The notes: generated by a model from the letters alone, not told the origin. A DNA stretch of 64,000 bases from Candidatus Planktophila versatilis (GCF_002288265.1 NZ_CP016778.1:558001-622000); one strand, 5' to 3'; counted from the stretch's first letter, positions 1 through 11,494 are shown. A program made the numbers and translations.

Positions 1-1088
1 TTGTATTGCAGAAGGAAGATAAAGAAGGCCGCCTGATCCTTTCCAAGAAGCGTGCTCAGTACGAGCGTGCTTGGGGAGATATCGAAGGCAAGAAAGAGCG
101 CGACGAAGTTGTCGTGGGAACTGTTATTGAAGTTGTTAAGGGTGGACTCATCGTCGACATCGGATTGCGTGGCTTCTTGCCAGCATCACTTGTTGAAATG
201 CGTCGCGTTCGTGACCTCACTCCTTACATCGGTAAGCAAGTTGAGTGTCGCATCATCGAACTCGATAAGAATCGCAACAACGTAGTTCTTTCACGTCGCG
301 CATTCCTTGAGCAGACACAGTCACAATCACGTACTGAATTCCTGAACCAGCTCCAAAAGGGCCAGGTTCGCACAGGTGTTGTCTCATCAATCGTTAACTT
401 CGGTGCATTCGTTGACCTTGGTGGCGTTGATGGTCTTGTTCACGTCTCTGAGCTCTCATGGAAGCACATTGATCACCCAGGTGAAGTTGTTGAAGTTGGC
501 GACGAGGTAACTGTTGAAGTTCTCGAAGTTGATTTCGAGCGTGAGCGTGTCTCACTCTCACTTAAGGCGACACAAGAAGATCCGTGGCAGGCATTTGCTC
601 GCACCCACACAATCAACACTGTTGTGCCGGGCGTCGTAACAAAGCTTGTTCCATTCGGTGCATTCATTCGTGTCCACGAAGGCATTGAAGGCCTCGTTCA
701 CATCTCAGAGTTGGCAGAACGCCACGTTGAGATTCCAGAGCAGGTTGTTGCCGTAGATGACGAACTATTCGTGAAGATCATCGATATCGATCTTGAGCGT
801 CGTCGCATCTCACTCTCACTTAAGCAAGCAAATGAAGGCCAAGAAGTAGAGATCGAAGCATTTGATCCAACTCAATACGGAATGTCTGCTCGTTATGACG
901 CAGAAGGTAACTTCATCTACCCAGAAGGATTCGATGCTGATACCCAAGAGTGGAAGCCAGGCTTTGACTCACAGCGCGAGGAGTGGGAGCGTCAATACGC
1001 TGTTGCTCAAGAGCGCTTCCTTGCACACAAGAAGCAGAAGGCAGAAGCAAAGGTTGCTGAAGAAGCAGCTGTAGTCGCCGCCGAATAA
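1..1088 (+). CDS. rpsA: 30S ribosomal protein S1, 5'-truncated by window edge
   Basis: This is the C-terminal 361 residues of ribosomal protein S1, the mRNA-binding protein of the small subunit; the frame is open from base 3 and the start lies upstream of the window. Three S1 RNA-binding repeats are visible at about residues 33-100, 118-190 and 201-275 of the visible part, the last two with the typical FGAFV/FGAFI and GLVH(V/I)SEL motifs. A charged, Glu/Ala/Lys-rich tail follows, as is usual in actinobacterial S1. coaE follows after a terminator, an order common in Actinobacteria. The first repeat of the usual four-repeat protein is presumably upstream. Confidence 0.96.
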   Translation, partial: VLQKEDKEGRLILSKKRAQYERAWGDIEGKKERDEVVVGTVIEVVKGGLIVDIGLRGFLPASLVEMRRVRDLTPYIGKQVECRIIELDKNRNNVVLSRRAFLEQTQSQSRTEFLNQLQKGQVRTGVVSSIVNFGAFVDLGGVDGLVHVSELSWKHIDHPGEVVEVGDEVTVEVLEVDFERERVSLSLKATQEDPWQAFARTHTINTVVPGVVTKLVPFGAFIRVHEGIEGLVHISELAERHVEIPEQVVAVDDELFVKIIDIDLERRRISLSLKQANEGQEVEIEAFDPTQYGMSARYDAEGNFIYPEGFDADTQEWKPGFDSQREEWERQYAVAQERFLAHKKQKAEAKVAEEAAVVAAE

Positions 1089-1103
1089 GTCTTAAAGAAA
1101 GAA

Positions 1104-1164
1104 AGACTCATACGGGTCGCGGGGTGTTACTTAACCTCGCACACCCCGCATGGGTCTCTTTTTT
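1104..1164 (+). terminator. Rho-independent terminator after rpsA
   Basis: A 9-bp perfect GC-rich stem (1119-1127 with 1141-1149) is extended by an 8-bp outer stem (1104-1111 with 1150-1157, one G-T pair) across a 7-nt bulge. A six-T run follows at 1159-1164. It sits 16 bp after the rpsA stop and before the coaE promoter. Confidence 0.85.
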
Positions 1165-1176
1165 CATCCTCAGAGA

Positions 1177-1182
1177 TAGGCT
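1177..1182 (+). promoter_or_regulatory. Candidate -10 box for leaderless coaE mRNA
   Basis: TAGGCT ends 6 nt before the coaE ATG at 1189, and no Shine-Dalgarno sequence is present. This TAnnnT-N6-start layout recurs at several genes in the window and predicts transcription starting at or next to the start codon. No clear -35 box is seen. Confidence 0.55.
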
Positions 1183-1188
1183 AGCTCC

Positions 1189-1785
1189 ATGTTAGTTGTT
1201 GCACTCACTGGTGGCATTGGTGCAGGAAAGTCCACTGTGGCGCAATGCTTTGCCGAACTTGGGGCGCTAGTAATCGACGCGGATCAACTCGCTCGTATGG
1301 TCATTGAAAGAGGAACCGATGGTTTTGCCGAAGTCTTACTTCGTTTCGGAGATGAGGTAATCCTTAATGGTGATATTGACCGCAAAAAACTTGCCGAGAT
1401 TGTTTTCAGCGATCCGTCAGCACGAGCAGATCTAGAGGCAATTATTCATCCGCGGGTTCAGGCGATCTTTGCCGAAGCGGTGGCAGACCTAGATCACGAT
1501 GACATCCTGATTTATGAAATTCCATTATTGGCAGAAACAAATGCGGCTGAGAAGTTTGACTATGTCATTACCGTTGAATCAGATTTAGAGCTACGCAAGG
1601 AACGCTTGCTTAAACGAGGACTCTATATTTCACAGATCGAGAAGCGGATTGCAGCCCAGGCATCACCTGAATCTCGAGAAGCTCTCGCTGATACTGTTTT
1701 TTACAACAACTCTGATGAAGATTCGCTCCTGCGCCAGGTTGAAAATCTCTGGGAGAGCGTTCTTCTGCCGCAGTCGCTAGGCTAA
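1189..1785 (+). CDS. coaE: Dephospho-CoA kinase
   Basis: The enzyme phosphorylates the 3' hydroxyl of the ribose of dephospho-CoA with ATP, the last step of coenzyme A synthesis in the cytosol. The 198-residue protein starts with a P-loop (GGIGAGKS, residues 8-15) followed by the family motif VIDADQLAR. The length matches stand-alone CoaE. Some actinobacterial CoaE proteins carry a C-terminal GrpB-like extension, and this one does not. The ATG at 1189 is preceded by a TAGGCT box but no ribosome binding site. uvrB follows after 4 bp. Confidence 0.95.
   Translation: MLVVALTGGIGAGKSTVAQCFAELGALVIDADQLARMVIERGTDGFAEVLLRFGDEVILNGDIDRKKLAEIVFSDPSARADLEAIIHPRVQAIFAEAVADLDHDDILIYEIPLLAETNAAEKFDYVITVESDLELRKERLLKRGLYISQIEKRIAAQASPESREALADTVFYNNSDEDSLLRQVENLWESVLLPQSLG
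1778..1783 (+). promoter_or_regulatory. Candidate -10 box for leaderless uvrB mRNA
   Basis: TAGGCT lies over the last codons of coaE and ends 6 nt before the uvrB GTG at 1790. It is the same hexamer at the same distance as at coaE. No Shine-Dalgarno sequence precedes the GTG. Confidence 0.45.
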
Positions 1786-1789
1786 GAGT

Positions 1790-3865
1790 GTGCGCCCAGT
1801 AACTGATCTCCAGCGGAAAGTCGCGCCCTTTCAGGTCATCAGTGATTACATTCCAGCAGGGGATCAACCAGCAGCAATCGAGGAGATCGCAAAGCGGATT
1901 AATAATGGCGCTCAGGATGTTGTTCTCTTGGGTGCTACCGGAACTGGAAAGTCGGCGACCACGGCTTGGTTGATTGAACGTTTACAACGTCCCACGCTTG
2001 TTCTTGCGCCCAATAAAACTTTGGCAGCCCAGTTGGCCAATGAATTTAGAGAACTTCTGCCTAATAATGCGGTTGAGTACTTCGTTTCATACTATGACTA
2101 CTACCAACCTGAAGCCTATGTTCCACAGACTGACACCTTTATTGAGAAGGATTCAAGTGTTAATGATGAGGTGGAGCGACTTCGTCACTCAGCTACAAAC
2201 TCACTTCTTACCCGCCGCGATGTCATTGTGGTTGCAACAGTTTCATGTATCTATGGGCTTGGAACGCCGCAGGAATACATCGACCGGATGATTCGCCTGA
2301 AGGTGGGCGATGAAATCGAACGTAATGCGCTACTACGTAAGTTTGTCGATGTTCAATATAAGCGAAACGATATGGCCTTTGAGCGAGGCACCTTCCGGGT
2401 TCGAGGTGACACCGTAGAGATAATTCCGATGTATGAAGAGTTGGCTGTGCGTATTGAAATGTTCGGGGATGAGATTGAGAAGATTATGACGCTCAATCCA
2501 CTCACCGGTGAGATTGTCCATGATGAAACTGAAATCTATATCTTCCCAGCAACCCACTATGCCGCCGGTCCGGAGACGATGAAACGCGCTATGGGCGAGA
2601 TTCAAGATGAACTTCAGGTGCAGCTCAATCTCTTTACCAAGCAAGGTAAGTTACTTGAAGAACAGCGCCTTCGCATGCGTACTACTTTTGATCTAGAGAT
2701 GATGGAGCAACTGGGTTTCTGTTCTGGCATTGAAAATTACTCACGTCATCTAGATGGTCGCGAAGCTGGATCTGCGCCCAACTGTCTCCTTGATTACTTC
2801 CCAGAAGATTTCCTCGTTGTTATTGATGAAAGTCACGTGACCGTTCCACAAATTGGTGCGATGTTTGAAGGCGATGCATCACGTAAACGAACCTTGGTGG
2901 AACACGGATTTAGATTGCCCAGTGCCCTTGATAACCGACCACTTAAGTGGCCGGAGTTTCTGGAACGCACAGGGCAGAAGGTTTATCTCTCTGCGACTCC
3001 CGGAAAGTATGAGATGGAGAAGGTCGGAGGAGATGTCGTTGAACAGGTGATTAGACCGACCGGGTTGGTTGATCCACAAATCATTATCAAGCCCATTAAG
3101 GGGCAGATTGATGACTTGCTACACGAAATCAATATTCGGGCAGAGAAGAATGAGCGCGTATTAGTTACTACTCTGACTAAGAAGATGTCAGAAGACCTCA
3201 CAGATTATTTGCAAGAGCGCGGAGTGCGAGTTCGTTATCTTCACTCTGAGGTGGATACCTTGCGCCGTGTTGAATTACTACGTGAGCTTCGCATGGGTGA
3301 ATACGACGTACTTATCGGAATCAACCTCTTGCGCGAAGGACTCGATTTACCGGAAGTTTCACTTGTCGCAATTCTTGATGCTGACAAAGAAGGTTTCTTG
3401 CGTTCTGCAACTTCACTGATTCAAACAATTGGGCGCGCCGCTCGAAATGTTTCGGGTGAAGTTCATATGTATGCCGACAATATGACCGCGGCCATGACCA
3501 AAGCTATTGATGAGACTAATAGACGAAGAGCGAAGCAGGTTGCCTATAACCTCGAGCGTGGGGTTGATCCGCAGCCGCTACGTAAGAAGATTAGCGATAT
3601 CACTGACCTCATCGCCCAAGAAAGTGATGACACAGATGACATCATGGCTGGAATCAAGGGTAAGAAATCTTCAGCGGCCCTGCCATTCTTATCGAAATCA
3701 ACGGATTCCATGCCGCGCCAAGAACTCATTGCATTGATAGGCTCCCTCACCGAGCAGATGCGTGGCGCAGCCGATCAACTTCAATTCGAACTTGCTGCTC
3801 GCCTGCGTGATGAGTTAAAAGAACTGAAGCGTGAACTTCGTGGAATGGATGAGGCTGGTACGTGA
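1790..3865 (+). CDS. uvrB: UvrABC excinuclease subunit B
   Basis: UvrB is the damage-verifying helicase of nucleotide excision repair; it is loaded on DNA by UvrA and then recruits UvrC. The 691-residue protein has Walker A GATGTGKS (about 48-55), the tyrosine-rich beta-hairpin that inserts between strands ([13 protein letters not shown], around 100-115), the helicase motifs DESH and QTIGRAARN, and a C-terminal UVR domain that contacts UvrC. The GTG at 1790 gives the conserved N-terminus [14 protein letters not shown]. The end overlaps uvrA by 4 bp, suggesting coupled translation. Confidence 0.97.
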   Translation: MRPVTDLQRKVAPFQVISDYIPAGDQPAAIEEIAKRINNGAQDVVLLGATGTGKSATTAWLIERLQRPTLVLAPNKTLAAQLANEFRELLPNNAVEYFVSYYDYYQPEAYVPQTDTFIEKDSSVNDEVERLRHSATNSLLTRRDVIVVATVSCIYGLGTPQEYIDRMIRLKVGDEIERNALLRKFVDVQYKRNDMAFERGTFRVRGDTVEIIPMYEELAVRIEMFGDEIEKIMTLNPLTGEIVHDETEIYIFPATHYAAGPETMKRAMGEIQDELQVQLNLFTKQGKLLEEQRLRMRTTFDLEMMEQLGFCSGIENYSRHLDGREAGSAPNCLLDYFPEDFLVVIDESHVTVPQIGAMFEGDASRKRTLVEHGFRLPSALDNRPLKWPEFLERTGQKVYLSATPGKYEMEKVGGDVVEQVIRPTGLVDPQIIIKPIKGQIDDLLHEINIRAEKNERVLVTTLTKKMSEDLTDYLQERGVRVRYLHSEVDTLRRVELLRELRMGEYDVLIGINLLREGLDLPEVSLVAILDADKEGFLRSATSLIQTIGRAARNVSGEVHMYADNMTAAMTKAIDETNRRRAKQVAYNLERGVDPQPLRKKISDITDLIAQESDDTDDIMAGIKGKKSSAALPFLSKSTDSMPRQELIALIGSLTEQMRGAADQLQFELAARLRDELKELKRELRGMDEAGT

Positions 3866-6729
3866 GCATCGATAAGTTAGTCGTACGTGGTGCGCGCGAG
3901 CATAACCTCAAGGATGTTTCCATTGAACTTCCACGCGATGCACTCATTGTCTTTACCGGCCTTTCAGGCTCGGGTAAATCAAGCCTTGCCTTCGACACTA
4001 TCTTTGCTGAAGGTCAGCGTCGTTATGTCGAATCTCTTTCCGCCTATGCCAGACAATTCTTAGGTCAGATGGATAAGCCTGATGTCGATTTCATTGAAGG
4101 CTTATCTCCGGCAGTTTCTATCGATCAGAAATCAACGAATCGAAATCCACGCTCAACGGTGGGAACAATTACCGAGGTCTATGACTACTTCCGACTGCTC
4201 TTTGCACGTGCTGGTCGCCCGCACTGCCCAGAGTGTGGCAAGGCAGTTTCCCGACAGAGCCCGCAACAAATCGTGGATCAAATCCTCATCATGCCGCCAA
4301 CAACTAAGTTCCAAGTATTGGCACCAGTCATCCGCGAACGTAAAGGTGAGTTTGTCGATCTCTTTGCAGAGTTAGTTACGCAGGGCTACTCCCGTGCTCG
4401 AGTTGATGGAGAAATCATCCAACTCACCGAAGTGCCAAAGCTTAAAAAGCAGGAGAAGCACACCATTGAAGTTGTTATCGACCGCCTGACAGCTAAAGCT
4501 GAGAGTAAATCTCGCCTGACTGATTCGATTGAGACTGCCCTCAAACTCGGCAATGGCTTAGTACTTCTTGATTTTGTTGATGCCAAGAGTGGCGAGAAGG
4601 AACATACCTATAGCGAGCACTTAGCTTGCCATAATTGCAATCTCTCTTTTGAAGAGCTTGAACCGCGCTCTTTCTCATTTAACTCCCCATTCGGAGCGTG
4701 TGAAGAATGTTCGGGAATCGGAACTAAGTTAGAGGTGGATGAAGAGCTCATCATCCCTGATGACTCAATCTCCATAAATGAAGGTGCTATTGCACCCTGG
4801 GCTGGGGCGGAGTACTTCCTGCGTTTGCTGGAAGCGCTAGCTCTGGAACTGAAATTCTCACTCGATAATCCCTGGAAAAAGCTTTCAGTGAAAGTCAAAG
4901 AAGCGATTATGAATGGCTTTGATTACGAAGTTCATGTGAAGTATAAGAATCGTTATGGCCGCGTTCGTAATTATTCAACTGGCTTTGAGGGTGTCATTCC
5001 ATTCATTCATCGTCGTCATGGTGAGACCGATAGTGATTACAGCCGCGATAAATACGAGGCATATATGCGCGAGACGCCATGTCCTGCTTGTAAGGGTGCG
5101 CGCTTGAAGCCAGAGGTACTTGCGGTCACACTGGGTGGAAAATCAATTGCCGAAGTATGCGCACTTTCTATCGATGATTGCGCAACCTTTCTCAAGCAAG
5201 TGACCCTCAATAAGCGAGAAGCACAAATTGCTGAGCGCGTTATGAAGGAAGTTCATGCCCGGCTAGGTTTCTTACTTGATGTGGGCCTTGATTACTTGTC
5301 ACTGGATCGCCCGGCAGCAACGCTTTCTGGCGGTGAAGCCCAACGTATTCGTCTTGCAACCCAGATTGGTTCCGGACTTGTCGGAGTTCTCTATGTCTTA
5401 GATGAGCCATCCATCGGACTTCATCAACGTGATAACCGCAGACTAATTGAGACCCTAACTCGACTACGCGACCTTGGAAATACTCTGATCGTCGTTGAGC
5501 ATGATGAAGAGACCATCCGTACTGCAGATTGGGTCGTTGATATTGGACCTGGTGCTGGTGAACATGGTGGGCGAGTTGTTGTTTCTGGTTCCTACGAAGA
5601 ACTGATTGCATCGAAGGAATCAATCACCGGTGCTTATCTATCGGGGCGCAAATCAATTGAGATTCCAAAGACGCGTCGCGCAGTCGATCCAAAACGTCAA
5701 TTGGTGATTAAGGGCGCGAAGGAGAATAACCTCAAAGATGTCGAGGTTAGTATTCCGTTGGGACTCTTCGTCTCAGTGACCGGAGTATCAGGTTCTGGTA
5801 AATCAACGCTGGTTAACGACATTCTCTACACAACCCTGGCAAATAAACTCAATGGTGCACGTCTAGTTCCAGGTCGTCACCGCACAATTACCGGCATCGA
5901 TCAACTAGATAAAGTTGTGCATGTTGATCAATCACCTATTGGGCGTACCCCGCGTTCTAACCCAGCGACATATACGGGCGTCTTCGATAAAGTTCGCGCC
6001 CTCTTTGCCGAAACTACTGAAGCTAAGGTGCGCGGATACCAGCAGGGTCGCTTCTCCTTTAACGTCAAGGGTGGACGGTGTGAGAATTGTTCTGGAGATG
6101 GCACCATCACTATTGAGATGAATTTCTTACCTGATGTTTATGTTCCGTGCGAGGTCTGTCATGGAGCTCGATATAACCGGGAAACTCTTGAGGTTCACTA
6201 CAAGGGCAAGACTATTGCCGAAGTTTTAGATATGCCGATTGAGATTGCGCACGCTTTCTTTGAATCCGTTCCTACCATCGCGCGCTACCTCAAGACCTTA
6301 TGTGATGTGGGCCTTGGCTATGTGCGTCTAGGTCAATCAGCTCCCACTCTTTCAGGTGGTGAAGCCCAGCGTGTGAAGCTTGCGACCGAGCTACAACGCA
6401 GATCAACAGGACGCACCATCTATGTCTTAGATGAACCAACGACAGGACTGCACTTTGAGGATGTCAATAAACTGCTCGGTGTTCTTAAGCGCCTGGTGGA
6501 AAGTGGAAACACTGTAATTGTGATCGAGCACAATCTCGATGTTATCAAGTCTTCAGATTGGGTCATTGATATGGGCCCAGAAGGTGGCTTCCGCGGCGGA
6601 ACCGTCGTTGCCGAAGGTGCTCCAGAAGATGTGGCGAAGGTGAAAGCTAGTTACACCGGGCAATACCTCGCTGAAGTTCTGGCAACTAATCGCGCGATCG
6701 TTAAGAAAAGCCCAGCGAAGAAGAAATAA
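3862..6729 (+). CDS. uvrA: UvrABC excinuclease subunit A
   Basis: UvrA is the dimeric ABC-type ATPase that first senses bulky DNA damage and delivers UvrB. The 955-residue protein has two nucleotide-binding sites, with Walker [10 protein letters not shown] (about 33-41) and GVSGSGKST (about 640-648), two LSGGEAQR signatures, and Cys-x2-Cys zinc modules: CPEC and the CHNC...CEEC set in the first half and CENC...CEVC in the second. The length is normal for class I UvrA. The GTG start overlaps the uvrB stop by 4 bp and the stop shares one base with the uvrC ATG, so uvrBAC is one operon. Confidence 0.97.
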   Translation: MSIDKLVVRGAREHNLKDVSIELPRDALIVFTGLSGSGKSSLAFDTIFAEGQRRYVESLSAYARQFLGQMDKPDVDFIEGLSPAVSIDQKSTNRNPRSTVGTITEVYDYFRLLFARAGRPHCPECGKAVSRQSPQQIVDQILIMPPTTKFQVLAPVIRERKGEFVDLFAELVTQGYSRARVDGEIIQLTEVPKLKKQEKHTIEVVIDRLTAKAESKSRLTDSIETALKLGNGLVLLDFVDAKSGEKEHTYSEHLACHNCNLSFEELEPRSFSFNSPFGACEECSGIGTKLEVDEELIIPDDSISINEGAIAPWAGAEYFLRLLEALALELKFSLDNPWKKLSVKVKEAIMNGFDYEVHVKYKNRYGRVRNYSTGFEGVIPFIHRRHGETDSDYSRDKYEAYMRETPCPACKGARLKPEVLAVTLGGKSIAEVCALSIDDCATFLKQVTLNKREAQIAERVMKEVHARLGFLLDVGLDYLSLDRPAATLSGGEAQRIRLATQIGSGLVGVLYVLDEPSIGLHQRDNRRLIETLTRLRDLGNTLIVVEHDEETIRTADWVVDIGPGAGEHGGRVVVSGSYEELIASKESITGAYLSGRKSIEIPKTRRAVDPKRQLVIKGAKENNLKDVEVSIPLGLFVSVTGVSGSGKSTLVNDILYTTLANKLNGARLVPGRHRTITGIDQLDKVVHVDQSPIGRTPRSNPATYTGVFDKVRALFAETTEAKVRGYQQGRFSFNVKGGRCENCSGDGTITIEMNFLPDVYVPCEVCHGARYNRETLEVHYKGKTIAEVLDMPIEIAHAFFESVPTIARYLKTLCDVGLGYVRLGQSAPTLSGGEAQRVKLATELQRRSTGRTIYVLDEPTTGLHFEDVNKLLGVLKRLVESGNTVIVIEHNLDVIKSSDWVIDMGPEGGFRGGTVVAEGAPEDVAKVKASYTGQYLAEVLATNRAIVKKSPAKKK

Positions 6730-8648
6730 TGGCGGAACCTTCCAGTTATCGCCCACGCGAGATTCCTGAAGAGCCAGGGGTATATCGCTTCTATAACGCT
6801 GATGGCAAAGTCATTTATGTGGGTAAGGCGAAAAATCTAAAGAATCGATTGACAACCTATTTCGGTTCCAATCTTGCGCAGAAGACCTATCGCATGGTGC
6901 ATGAAGCGGTGCGTGTGGACTGGACCATTGTTGCAACCGAGCTAGAAGCGTTGGCGCTGGAGTTTTCCTGGATCAAGCAGTATCACCCGACGTATAACGT
7001 GCAATTTAAAGACGATAAGTCTTATCCATATCTGGCTATTTCAATGGCTGATGAATTTCCACGGATTTTCATTACCCGCAAAGAAAAGCGACCTGGACTT
7101 AAATACTTTGGTCCTTATACAAATGCCTGGGCGCTGCGTAATACCTATGAAGTGCTCCTTAAAGTCTTTCCGGTTCGCTCCTGCAGTGCTGGAAACTTCC
7201 AGCGTGCACAGCGAACAAAGCGGCAATGTTTGCTTGGAGATATTGGTAAATGTGCCGCCCCTTGCGTTGGCTGGGTAACACCGCAGGAACATAGAGAGAT
7301 TGCGGAGAAGCTCGATTCATTTATGGAAAAAGGGATGGAGAACTTGCTGCCAACCTTACGTACGGAGATGGAATCGGCGTCTGTGTCAGAAGAGTTTGAA
7401 CGAGCTGCACGTCTGCGAGACCAGATTGAATCTTTTGAGAAAGCGCAGCGCTCAACACAAGGCAATCTCTCTGATGACCTCGATGGTGATTTCATCTCAA
7501 TCCATGAAGAAGGACTTCATGCTGCTGGTTCAATCTTCATGGTTAGGCGCGGTTCTATTAAAGGTTCGCGTTCCTGGATAGTGGATCAGGAGAAAGCACT
7601 CGAAGGAGATGATCAGATTGCCTCCCTGTTCTTCTCAATCTATAGCCAGAGCGCACCAACGGATATTCCACATGAGATTTTTCTTAACCAAGAGCCGGTA
7701 GATCGCACTGCACTAGAAGACTGGCTCTCTTCCATCCGAGGTGCCCGGGTTGCAATTAAAGTTCCACAGCGTGGTGAGAAGGTGGAGCTACTGCAAACGG
7801 TAGAGCGCAATGCTCATTACGCACTTGTTCAGTATTTAAGTAAGCGCGCAACAGATGCTGCAGTATCTGGTAAGGCGCTGCTTGAACTTGAGGAAGAGCT
7901 ACAGCTTTCGCGCACCCCGCTACGTATTGAGTGCTATGACATCTCCAATATTTCAGGAACTACAGTTGTTGCATCTATGGTCGTCTTTGAAGATGGCCTA
8001 GCAAAGAAGAGCGAATATCGCCGCTTCATTATTGATACCGATACGGCACAGGATGACACTCGAGCCATGCACCAAGTGATTACCCGTCGAATGAAGAGGT
8101 TATTGGCAGATAGAGATGTCAATAAGAGCGAGGTTGCTGAAACTGGTGGCAAGCTGAGCAAGTTTGCCTATCCACCACAGCTAATCGTTGTTGATGGCGG
8201 CGCCCCGCAAGTTGCTGCAGCTGCGCGCGCACTTGATGAAATAGGAATGACAGATGTTGCCTTATGTGGGTTAGCAAAGAGACTGGAAGAAGTCTGGATG
8301 CCAGGGGATAAAGATCCTTTGATTCTGCCGCGAACAAGTGAAGGCATGTATTTACTACAGCGCATTCGAGATGAAGCTCATCGATTCGCAATCACATTCC
8401 ATCGCAGTCGTCGTTCGAAGGTAATGCTGGAATCTCTCCTCGATGAGATTCCACAACTGGGAGAAACACGAAGAGCCGCGCTCCTTGACCGTTTTGGTTC
8501 AGTTACTGCGATGCGCAAAGCCAGTGCCAATGATTTAGCTGCAACACCCGGAATTGGAGCCACCATTGCCGCAATTATCTATAGCCATCTGCAATCGCTA
8601 TCAATTCCAGCGGTGGATATGAATACTGGCGAGATACTTGACAGCTAG
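6729..8648 (+). CDS. uvrC: UvrABC excinuclease subunit C
   Basis: UvrC makes the dual incisions on both sides of the lesion. The 639-residue protein starts with a GIY-YIG nuclease domain (GVYRFY and VIYVGKAKNLKNR, residues 17-40) for the 3' cut. It then has a UVR helix pair near residues 215-240 (EEFERAARLRDQIE), the RNase H-like 5' nuclease domain (IECYDISN, LIVVDGG) and C-terminal helix-hairpin-helix motifs (LLDRFGS, ATPGIG). The ATG overlaps the uvrA stop by one base. Having uvrB, uvrA and uvrC adjacent makes the excision system complete at one locus. Confidence 0.97.
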   Translation: MAEPSSYRPREIPEEPGVYRFYNADGKVIYVGKAKNLKNRLTTYFGSNLAQKTYRMVHEAVRVDWTIVATELEALALEFSWIKQYHPTYNVQFKDDKSYPYLAISMADEFPRIFITRKEKRPGLKYFGPYTNAWALRNTYEVLLKVFPVRSCSAGNFQRAQRTKRQCLLGDIGKCAAPCVGWVTPQEHREIAEKLDSFMEKGMENLLPTLRTEMESASVSEEFERAARLRDQIESFEKAQRSTQGNLSDDLDGDFISIHEEGLHAAGSIFMVRRGSIKGSRSWIVDQEKALEGDDQIASLFFSIYSQSAPTDIPHEIFLNQEPVDRTALEDWLSSIRGARVAIKVPQRGEKVELLQTVERNAHYALVQYLSKRATDAAVSGKALLELEEELQLSRTPLRIECYDISNISGTTVVASMVVFEDGLAKKSEYRRFIIDTDTAQDDTRAMHQVITRRMKRLLADRDVNKSEVAETGGKLSKFAYPPQLIVVDGGAPQVAAAARALDEIGMTDVALCGLAKRLEEVWMPGDKDPLILPRTSEGMYLLQRIRDEAHRFAITFHRSRRSKVMLESLLDEIPQLGETRRAALLDRFGSVTAMRKASANDLAATPGIGATIAAIIYSHLQSLSIPAVDMNTGEILDS

Positions 8649-8663
8649 GGGAGAATACGAAGC

Positions 8664-9530
8664 ATGAGCACAAAAGAGCTTCTAGTTCTCACCGGAATGT
8701 CTGGCGCCGGGCGATCCACAGTTGCCCACGCGCTAGAAGATCTCGGCTGGTATGTCGTTGATAATTTACCGCCAGCACTCGTTCCTCAGTTGGCAGAGCA
8801 AGCCCACGACACACACGCATCGTTAGCCGTTGTCGTCGATGTTCGCGGCGGAAAGTTCTTCGATGAACTCAGTAGCGCACTTGATACCTTAAAAAAGTCG
8901 AGCGTTCCTTATCGATTGCTCTTTCTAGATGCCACAGACCAAGCACTTGTGCAGAGATTTGAATCAACGCGCAGACCACACCCGCTACAAGGGAAAGATC
9001 GCATCGTTGACGGAATTGCGCGTGAGCGAGCAAAACTGGAAGAGATACGAGCTGGCGCAGATGTTGTTATTGATACATCTAACCTGAACGTGCACCAATT
9101 AGAAAAGCGTACGAGTGAGATATTTGCTGCCGGAATGCTTCCCAGTATTCGCATCAACGTGCTCTCTTTTGGATATAAGTATGGAATACCGGTAGATGCC
9201 GATTTGGTATTGGATTGCAGATTCATTCCCAACCCGCATTGGATTCCAGAACTCAGACCAATGAATGGCCTAGATGCACCGGTCTCAGAAAAGGTTCTTT
9301 CGAGTGAGGGCGTTGCAGAATTTGTGTCGAGTTATGTTTCGGTCGTGCGACAGATGATTCCGGGATATTTTCGAGAAGGAAAGAAGTATGTGACGATTGC
9401 AATTGGTTGCACCGGAGGTAAACATCGCTCGGTTGCCATTGCAGAAGAAATTGCCAAGCAGTTGATTACCGTCTCCTCTGATCTTGAGATATCAGCGCAC
9501 GCAACACATCGCGATGTAGGGCGGGAATGA
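8664..9530 (+). CDS. rapZ: RNase adapter RapZ / YvcJ-family nucleotide-binding protein
   Basis: This 288-residue protein has an N-terminal P-loop (GMSGAGRS, residues 11-18) and the conserved C-terminal segment IGCTGGKHRSVAIAE. RapZ in E. coli binds GlcN6P and steers RNase E to a small RNA; in Gram-positives the homolog YvcJ hydrolyses nucleotides and its target is less clear, so the exact role here is inferred only from family. The gene sits between uvrC and yvcK-whiA, the standard actinobacterial order. An AGGGGAGA ribosome binding site lies about 10 nt upstream, and the stop overlaps yvcK by 4 bp. Confidence 0.93.
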   Translation: MSTKELLVLTGMSGAGRSTVAHALEDLGWYVVDNLPPALVPQLAEQAHDTHASLAVVVDVRGGKFFDELSSALDTLKKSSVPYRLLFLDATDQALVQRFESTRRPHPLQGKDRIVDGIARERAKLEEIRAGADVVIDTSNLNVHQLEKRTSEIFAAGMLPSIRINVLSFGYKYGIPVDADLVLDCRFIPNPHWIPELRPMNGLDAPVSEKVLSSEGVAEFVSSYVSVVRQMIPGYFREGKKYVTIAIGCTGGKHRSVAIAEEIAKQLITVSSDLEISAHATHRDVGRE

Positions 9531-10474
9531 TTTCACAGAAAAAAGTTGTCGCACTCGGTGGTGGTCATGGATTAGCTGCAACCCTGACAGCGCTACGACA
9601 ATTCACAACTGAGATCACTGCGATAGTTACCGTTGCCGATAACGGTGGATCCAGTGGAAGGTTGCGGGAAGAATTTTCCATCATGCCACCTGGAGATCTG
9701 AGAATGGCTCTGGCTGCGCTATGTAGTGATGATGAGTGGGGTCGTAGTTGGGCGCAAATCATGCAATATCGCTTCACCAGCACGGGTGAACTTAACGGCC
9801 ATGCTGTGGGAAATCTTCTCCTGGCAGCGCTCTGGGATCGCGATGAAGATACCGTTGCTGGTCTTGATCGGGTGGGCGCACTATTGAAAGTTATTGGTCG
9901 CGTGCTACCGATGGCGGCGCAAGCACTAGATATTGAAGCAACCTTTGAAGACGCTAGCGGCACACATATTGTCCGCGGACAGGCAGAGGTCGCAACAACT
10001 AACGGACGATTGAAATCACTTCGCATCATTCCGGAAAATCCAGATGCGCGCGCAGAATCAATTACAGCAATTGCCGATGCGCAGTGGATCACGATGGGCC
10101 CAGGCTCCTGGTTTTCAAGCGTTATTCCGCATTTACTTGTGCCCGCGCAGCGAGCAGCGCTGGTGGCTTCACCTGCCAAGAAGATTCTCTTACTCAATCT
10201 GGATTCCACCGACAAATCTGCGGGGGAGTACGCCGGGTATTCACCACTAGATCATTTGATGATTCTCAATGAATATGCACCGGATTTAGTATTTGATGTC
10301 GTTGTAGTAGATGCCTCATCTTCGGGGGCCGAAGAATTACAGCGCCATCTTTCAACTACAGGTTCAGAGTTTATTGCGGCCGATTTGCGCAGCAAAAGCT
10401 CGCCTTTGCATCATGATGTCAATAAATTGGGTCAGCTTTTCGCACACATAGATGCAGAAATACTGGTTGGATAA
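9527..10474 (+). CDS. yvcK: YvcK/CofD-like family protein (gluconeogenesis factor)
   Basis: The family binds UDP-sugars; in Bacillus and Mycobacterium YvcK/CuvA is needed for growth on gluconeogenic carbon and for cell-wall homeostasis. The 315-residue protein opens with the glycine-rich motif [12 protein letters not shown] and has [14 protein letters not shown] and [15 protein letters not shown], all characteristic of the CofD-like fold. It is not CofD itself, because the coenzyme F420 genes are absent around it. The ATG overlaps rapZ by 4 bp (ATGA). The stop lies 4 bp before the likely whiA start. Confidence 0.93.
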   Translation: MISQKKVVALGGGHGLAATLTALRQFTTEITAIVTVADNGGSSGRLREEFSIMPPGDLRMALAALCSDDEWGRSWAQIMQYRFTSTGELNGHAVGNLLLAALWDRDEDTVAGLDRVGALLKVIGRVLPMAAQALDIEATFEDASGTHIVRGQAEVATTNGRLKSLRIIPENPDARAESITAIADAQWITMGPGSWFSSVIPHLLVPAQRAALVASPAKKILLLNLDSTDKSAGEYAGYSPLDHLMILNEYAPDLVFDVVVVDASSSGAEELQRHLSTTGSEFIAADLRSKSSPLHHDVNKLGQLFAHIDAEILVG

Positions 10475-10478
10475 CCCC

Positions 10479-11459
10479 ATGGCAATGACCGCTGCAGTCA
10501 AAGACGAGCTCAGTCGTCTTTCGGTAACCAAGCCTTGTTGCCGAAAGGCCGAAGTCTCATCGCTACTTCGTTTTGCAGGTGGGCTTCATATCGCCGCTGG
10601 CAAGGTAGTTATTGAAGTCGAGCTCGACACATCCCAGAGTGCTAGACGGCTGAAGAAAGATATCGCCGACATCTACGGTCACGATAGTGATTTGGCAGTT
10701 CTTTCGTCCAGTGGCCTACGTAAAGGTTCACGTTACGTAGTTCGTGTTATTGAATCAGGTGATGCTCTTGCTCGCCAAACAGGTTTGATTGATGCCAACG
10801 GTCGCCCGGTGCGCGGACTTCCACCACAAGTGGTTGCCGCAAATGTCTGTGATGCCGAAGCAGCATGGCGTGGTGCCTTTATCGCTCATGGTTCGCTCAC
10901 CGAACCTGGTCGCTCCTCATCACTTGAAATTACCTGTCCCGGACCAGAGGCAGCACTTGCCCTTGTTGGCGCAGCTCGCCGCCTGAATATCGTGGCCAAA
11001 GCTCGAGAAGTGCGCGGAGTCGATCGTGTTGTTATTCGAGATGGCGATGCCATCGGCGTTTTACTTACTCGCTTAGGTGCGCATGAAAGTGTGCTCGCTT
11101 GGGAAGAAAGGCGTATGCGCCGGGAAGTTCGCGCTACCGCAAACAGACTTGCAAACTTTGATGATGCCAATCTGCGGCGCTCTGCGCGCGCGGCCGTTGC
11201 GGCAGCAGCTCGTGTGCAACGCGCGATGGAGATACTTGGAAGTGAAATACCAGATCACCTTAAAGAAGCTGGTGAACTACGCATTTCACATGGACAGGCA
11301 AGCTTGGAAGAACTTGGATCACTTGCAACACCACCTATGACCAAGGATGCAATTGCTGGGCGTATTCGTCGGTTGCTGGCCATGGCCGATAAACGTGCCG
11401 GTGAATTAGGTATCCCGGACACCGAGGCTGGATTATCACCTGACTTATTGGGTGAATAA
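10479..11459 (+). CDS. whiA: DNA-binding protein WhiA
   Basis: WhiA is a Gram-positive transcription regulator with an N-terminal degenerate LAGLIDADG-type domain and a C-terminal helix-turn-helix; in Streptomyces it works with WhiB in sporulation septation. The 326-residue protein begins [14 protein letters not shown], the conserved family start; I chose the ATG at 10479 because upstream in-frame codons read back into yvcK and are not family-like. Conserved segments include [18 protein letters not shown] and the C-terminal LGELA-type helix region before [13 protein letters not shown]. In a non-sporulating plankton bacterium its targets are probably cell division and growth genes; that is inference. 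Confidence 0.95.
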   Translation: MAMTAAVKDELSRLSVTKPCCRKAEVSSLLRFAGGLHIAAGKVVIEVELDTSQSARRLKKDIADIYGHDSDLAVLSSSGLRKGSRYVVRVIESGDALARQTGLIDANGRPVRGLPPQVVAANVCDAEAAWRGAFIAHGSLTEPGRSSSLEITCPGPEAALALVGAARRLNIVAKAREVRGVDRVVIRDGDAIGVLLTRLGAHESVLAWEERRMRREVRATANRLANFDDANLRRSARAAVAAAARVQRAMEILGSEIPDHLKEAGELRISHGQASLEELGSLATPPMTKDAIAGRIRRLLAMADKRAGELGIPDTEAGLSPDLLGE

Positions 11460-11474
11460 CAGGTTAAAGATGCG

Positions 11475-11494
11475 CGGTTGCGTGCACGCAACCG
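11475..11494. promoter_or_regulatory. 20-bp perfect palindrome between whiA and gap
   Basis: CGGTTGCGTG is followed directly by its reverse complement. It lies 15 bp after the whiA stop and 109 bp before gap. As RNA it would fold an 8-bp stem with a TGCA loop, but no T-run follows, so it may be either a U-less terminator of the uvrB-whiA transcript or a protein-binding operator upstream of gap. Confidence 0.5.

Noticed and set aside
9565-10215. A 216-codon open frame on the minus strand inside yvcK
   Set aside because: It is a shadow of yvcK, which has clear family motifs on the plus strand; the minus frame has no recognisable domain and a composition rich in Ser and Arg.
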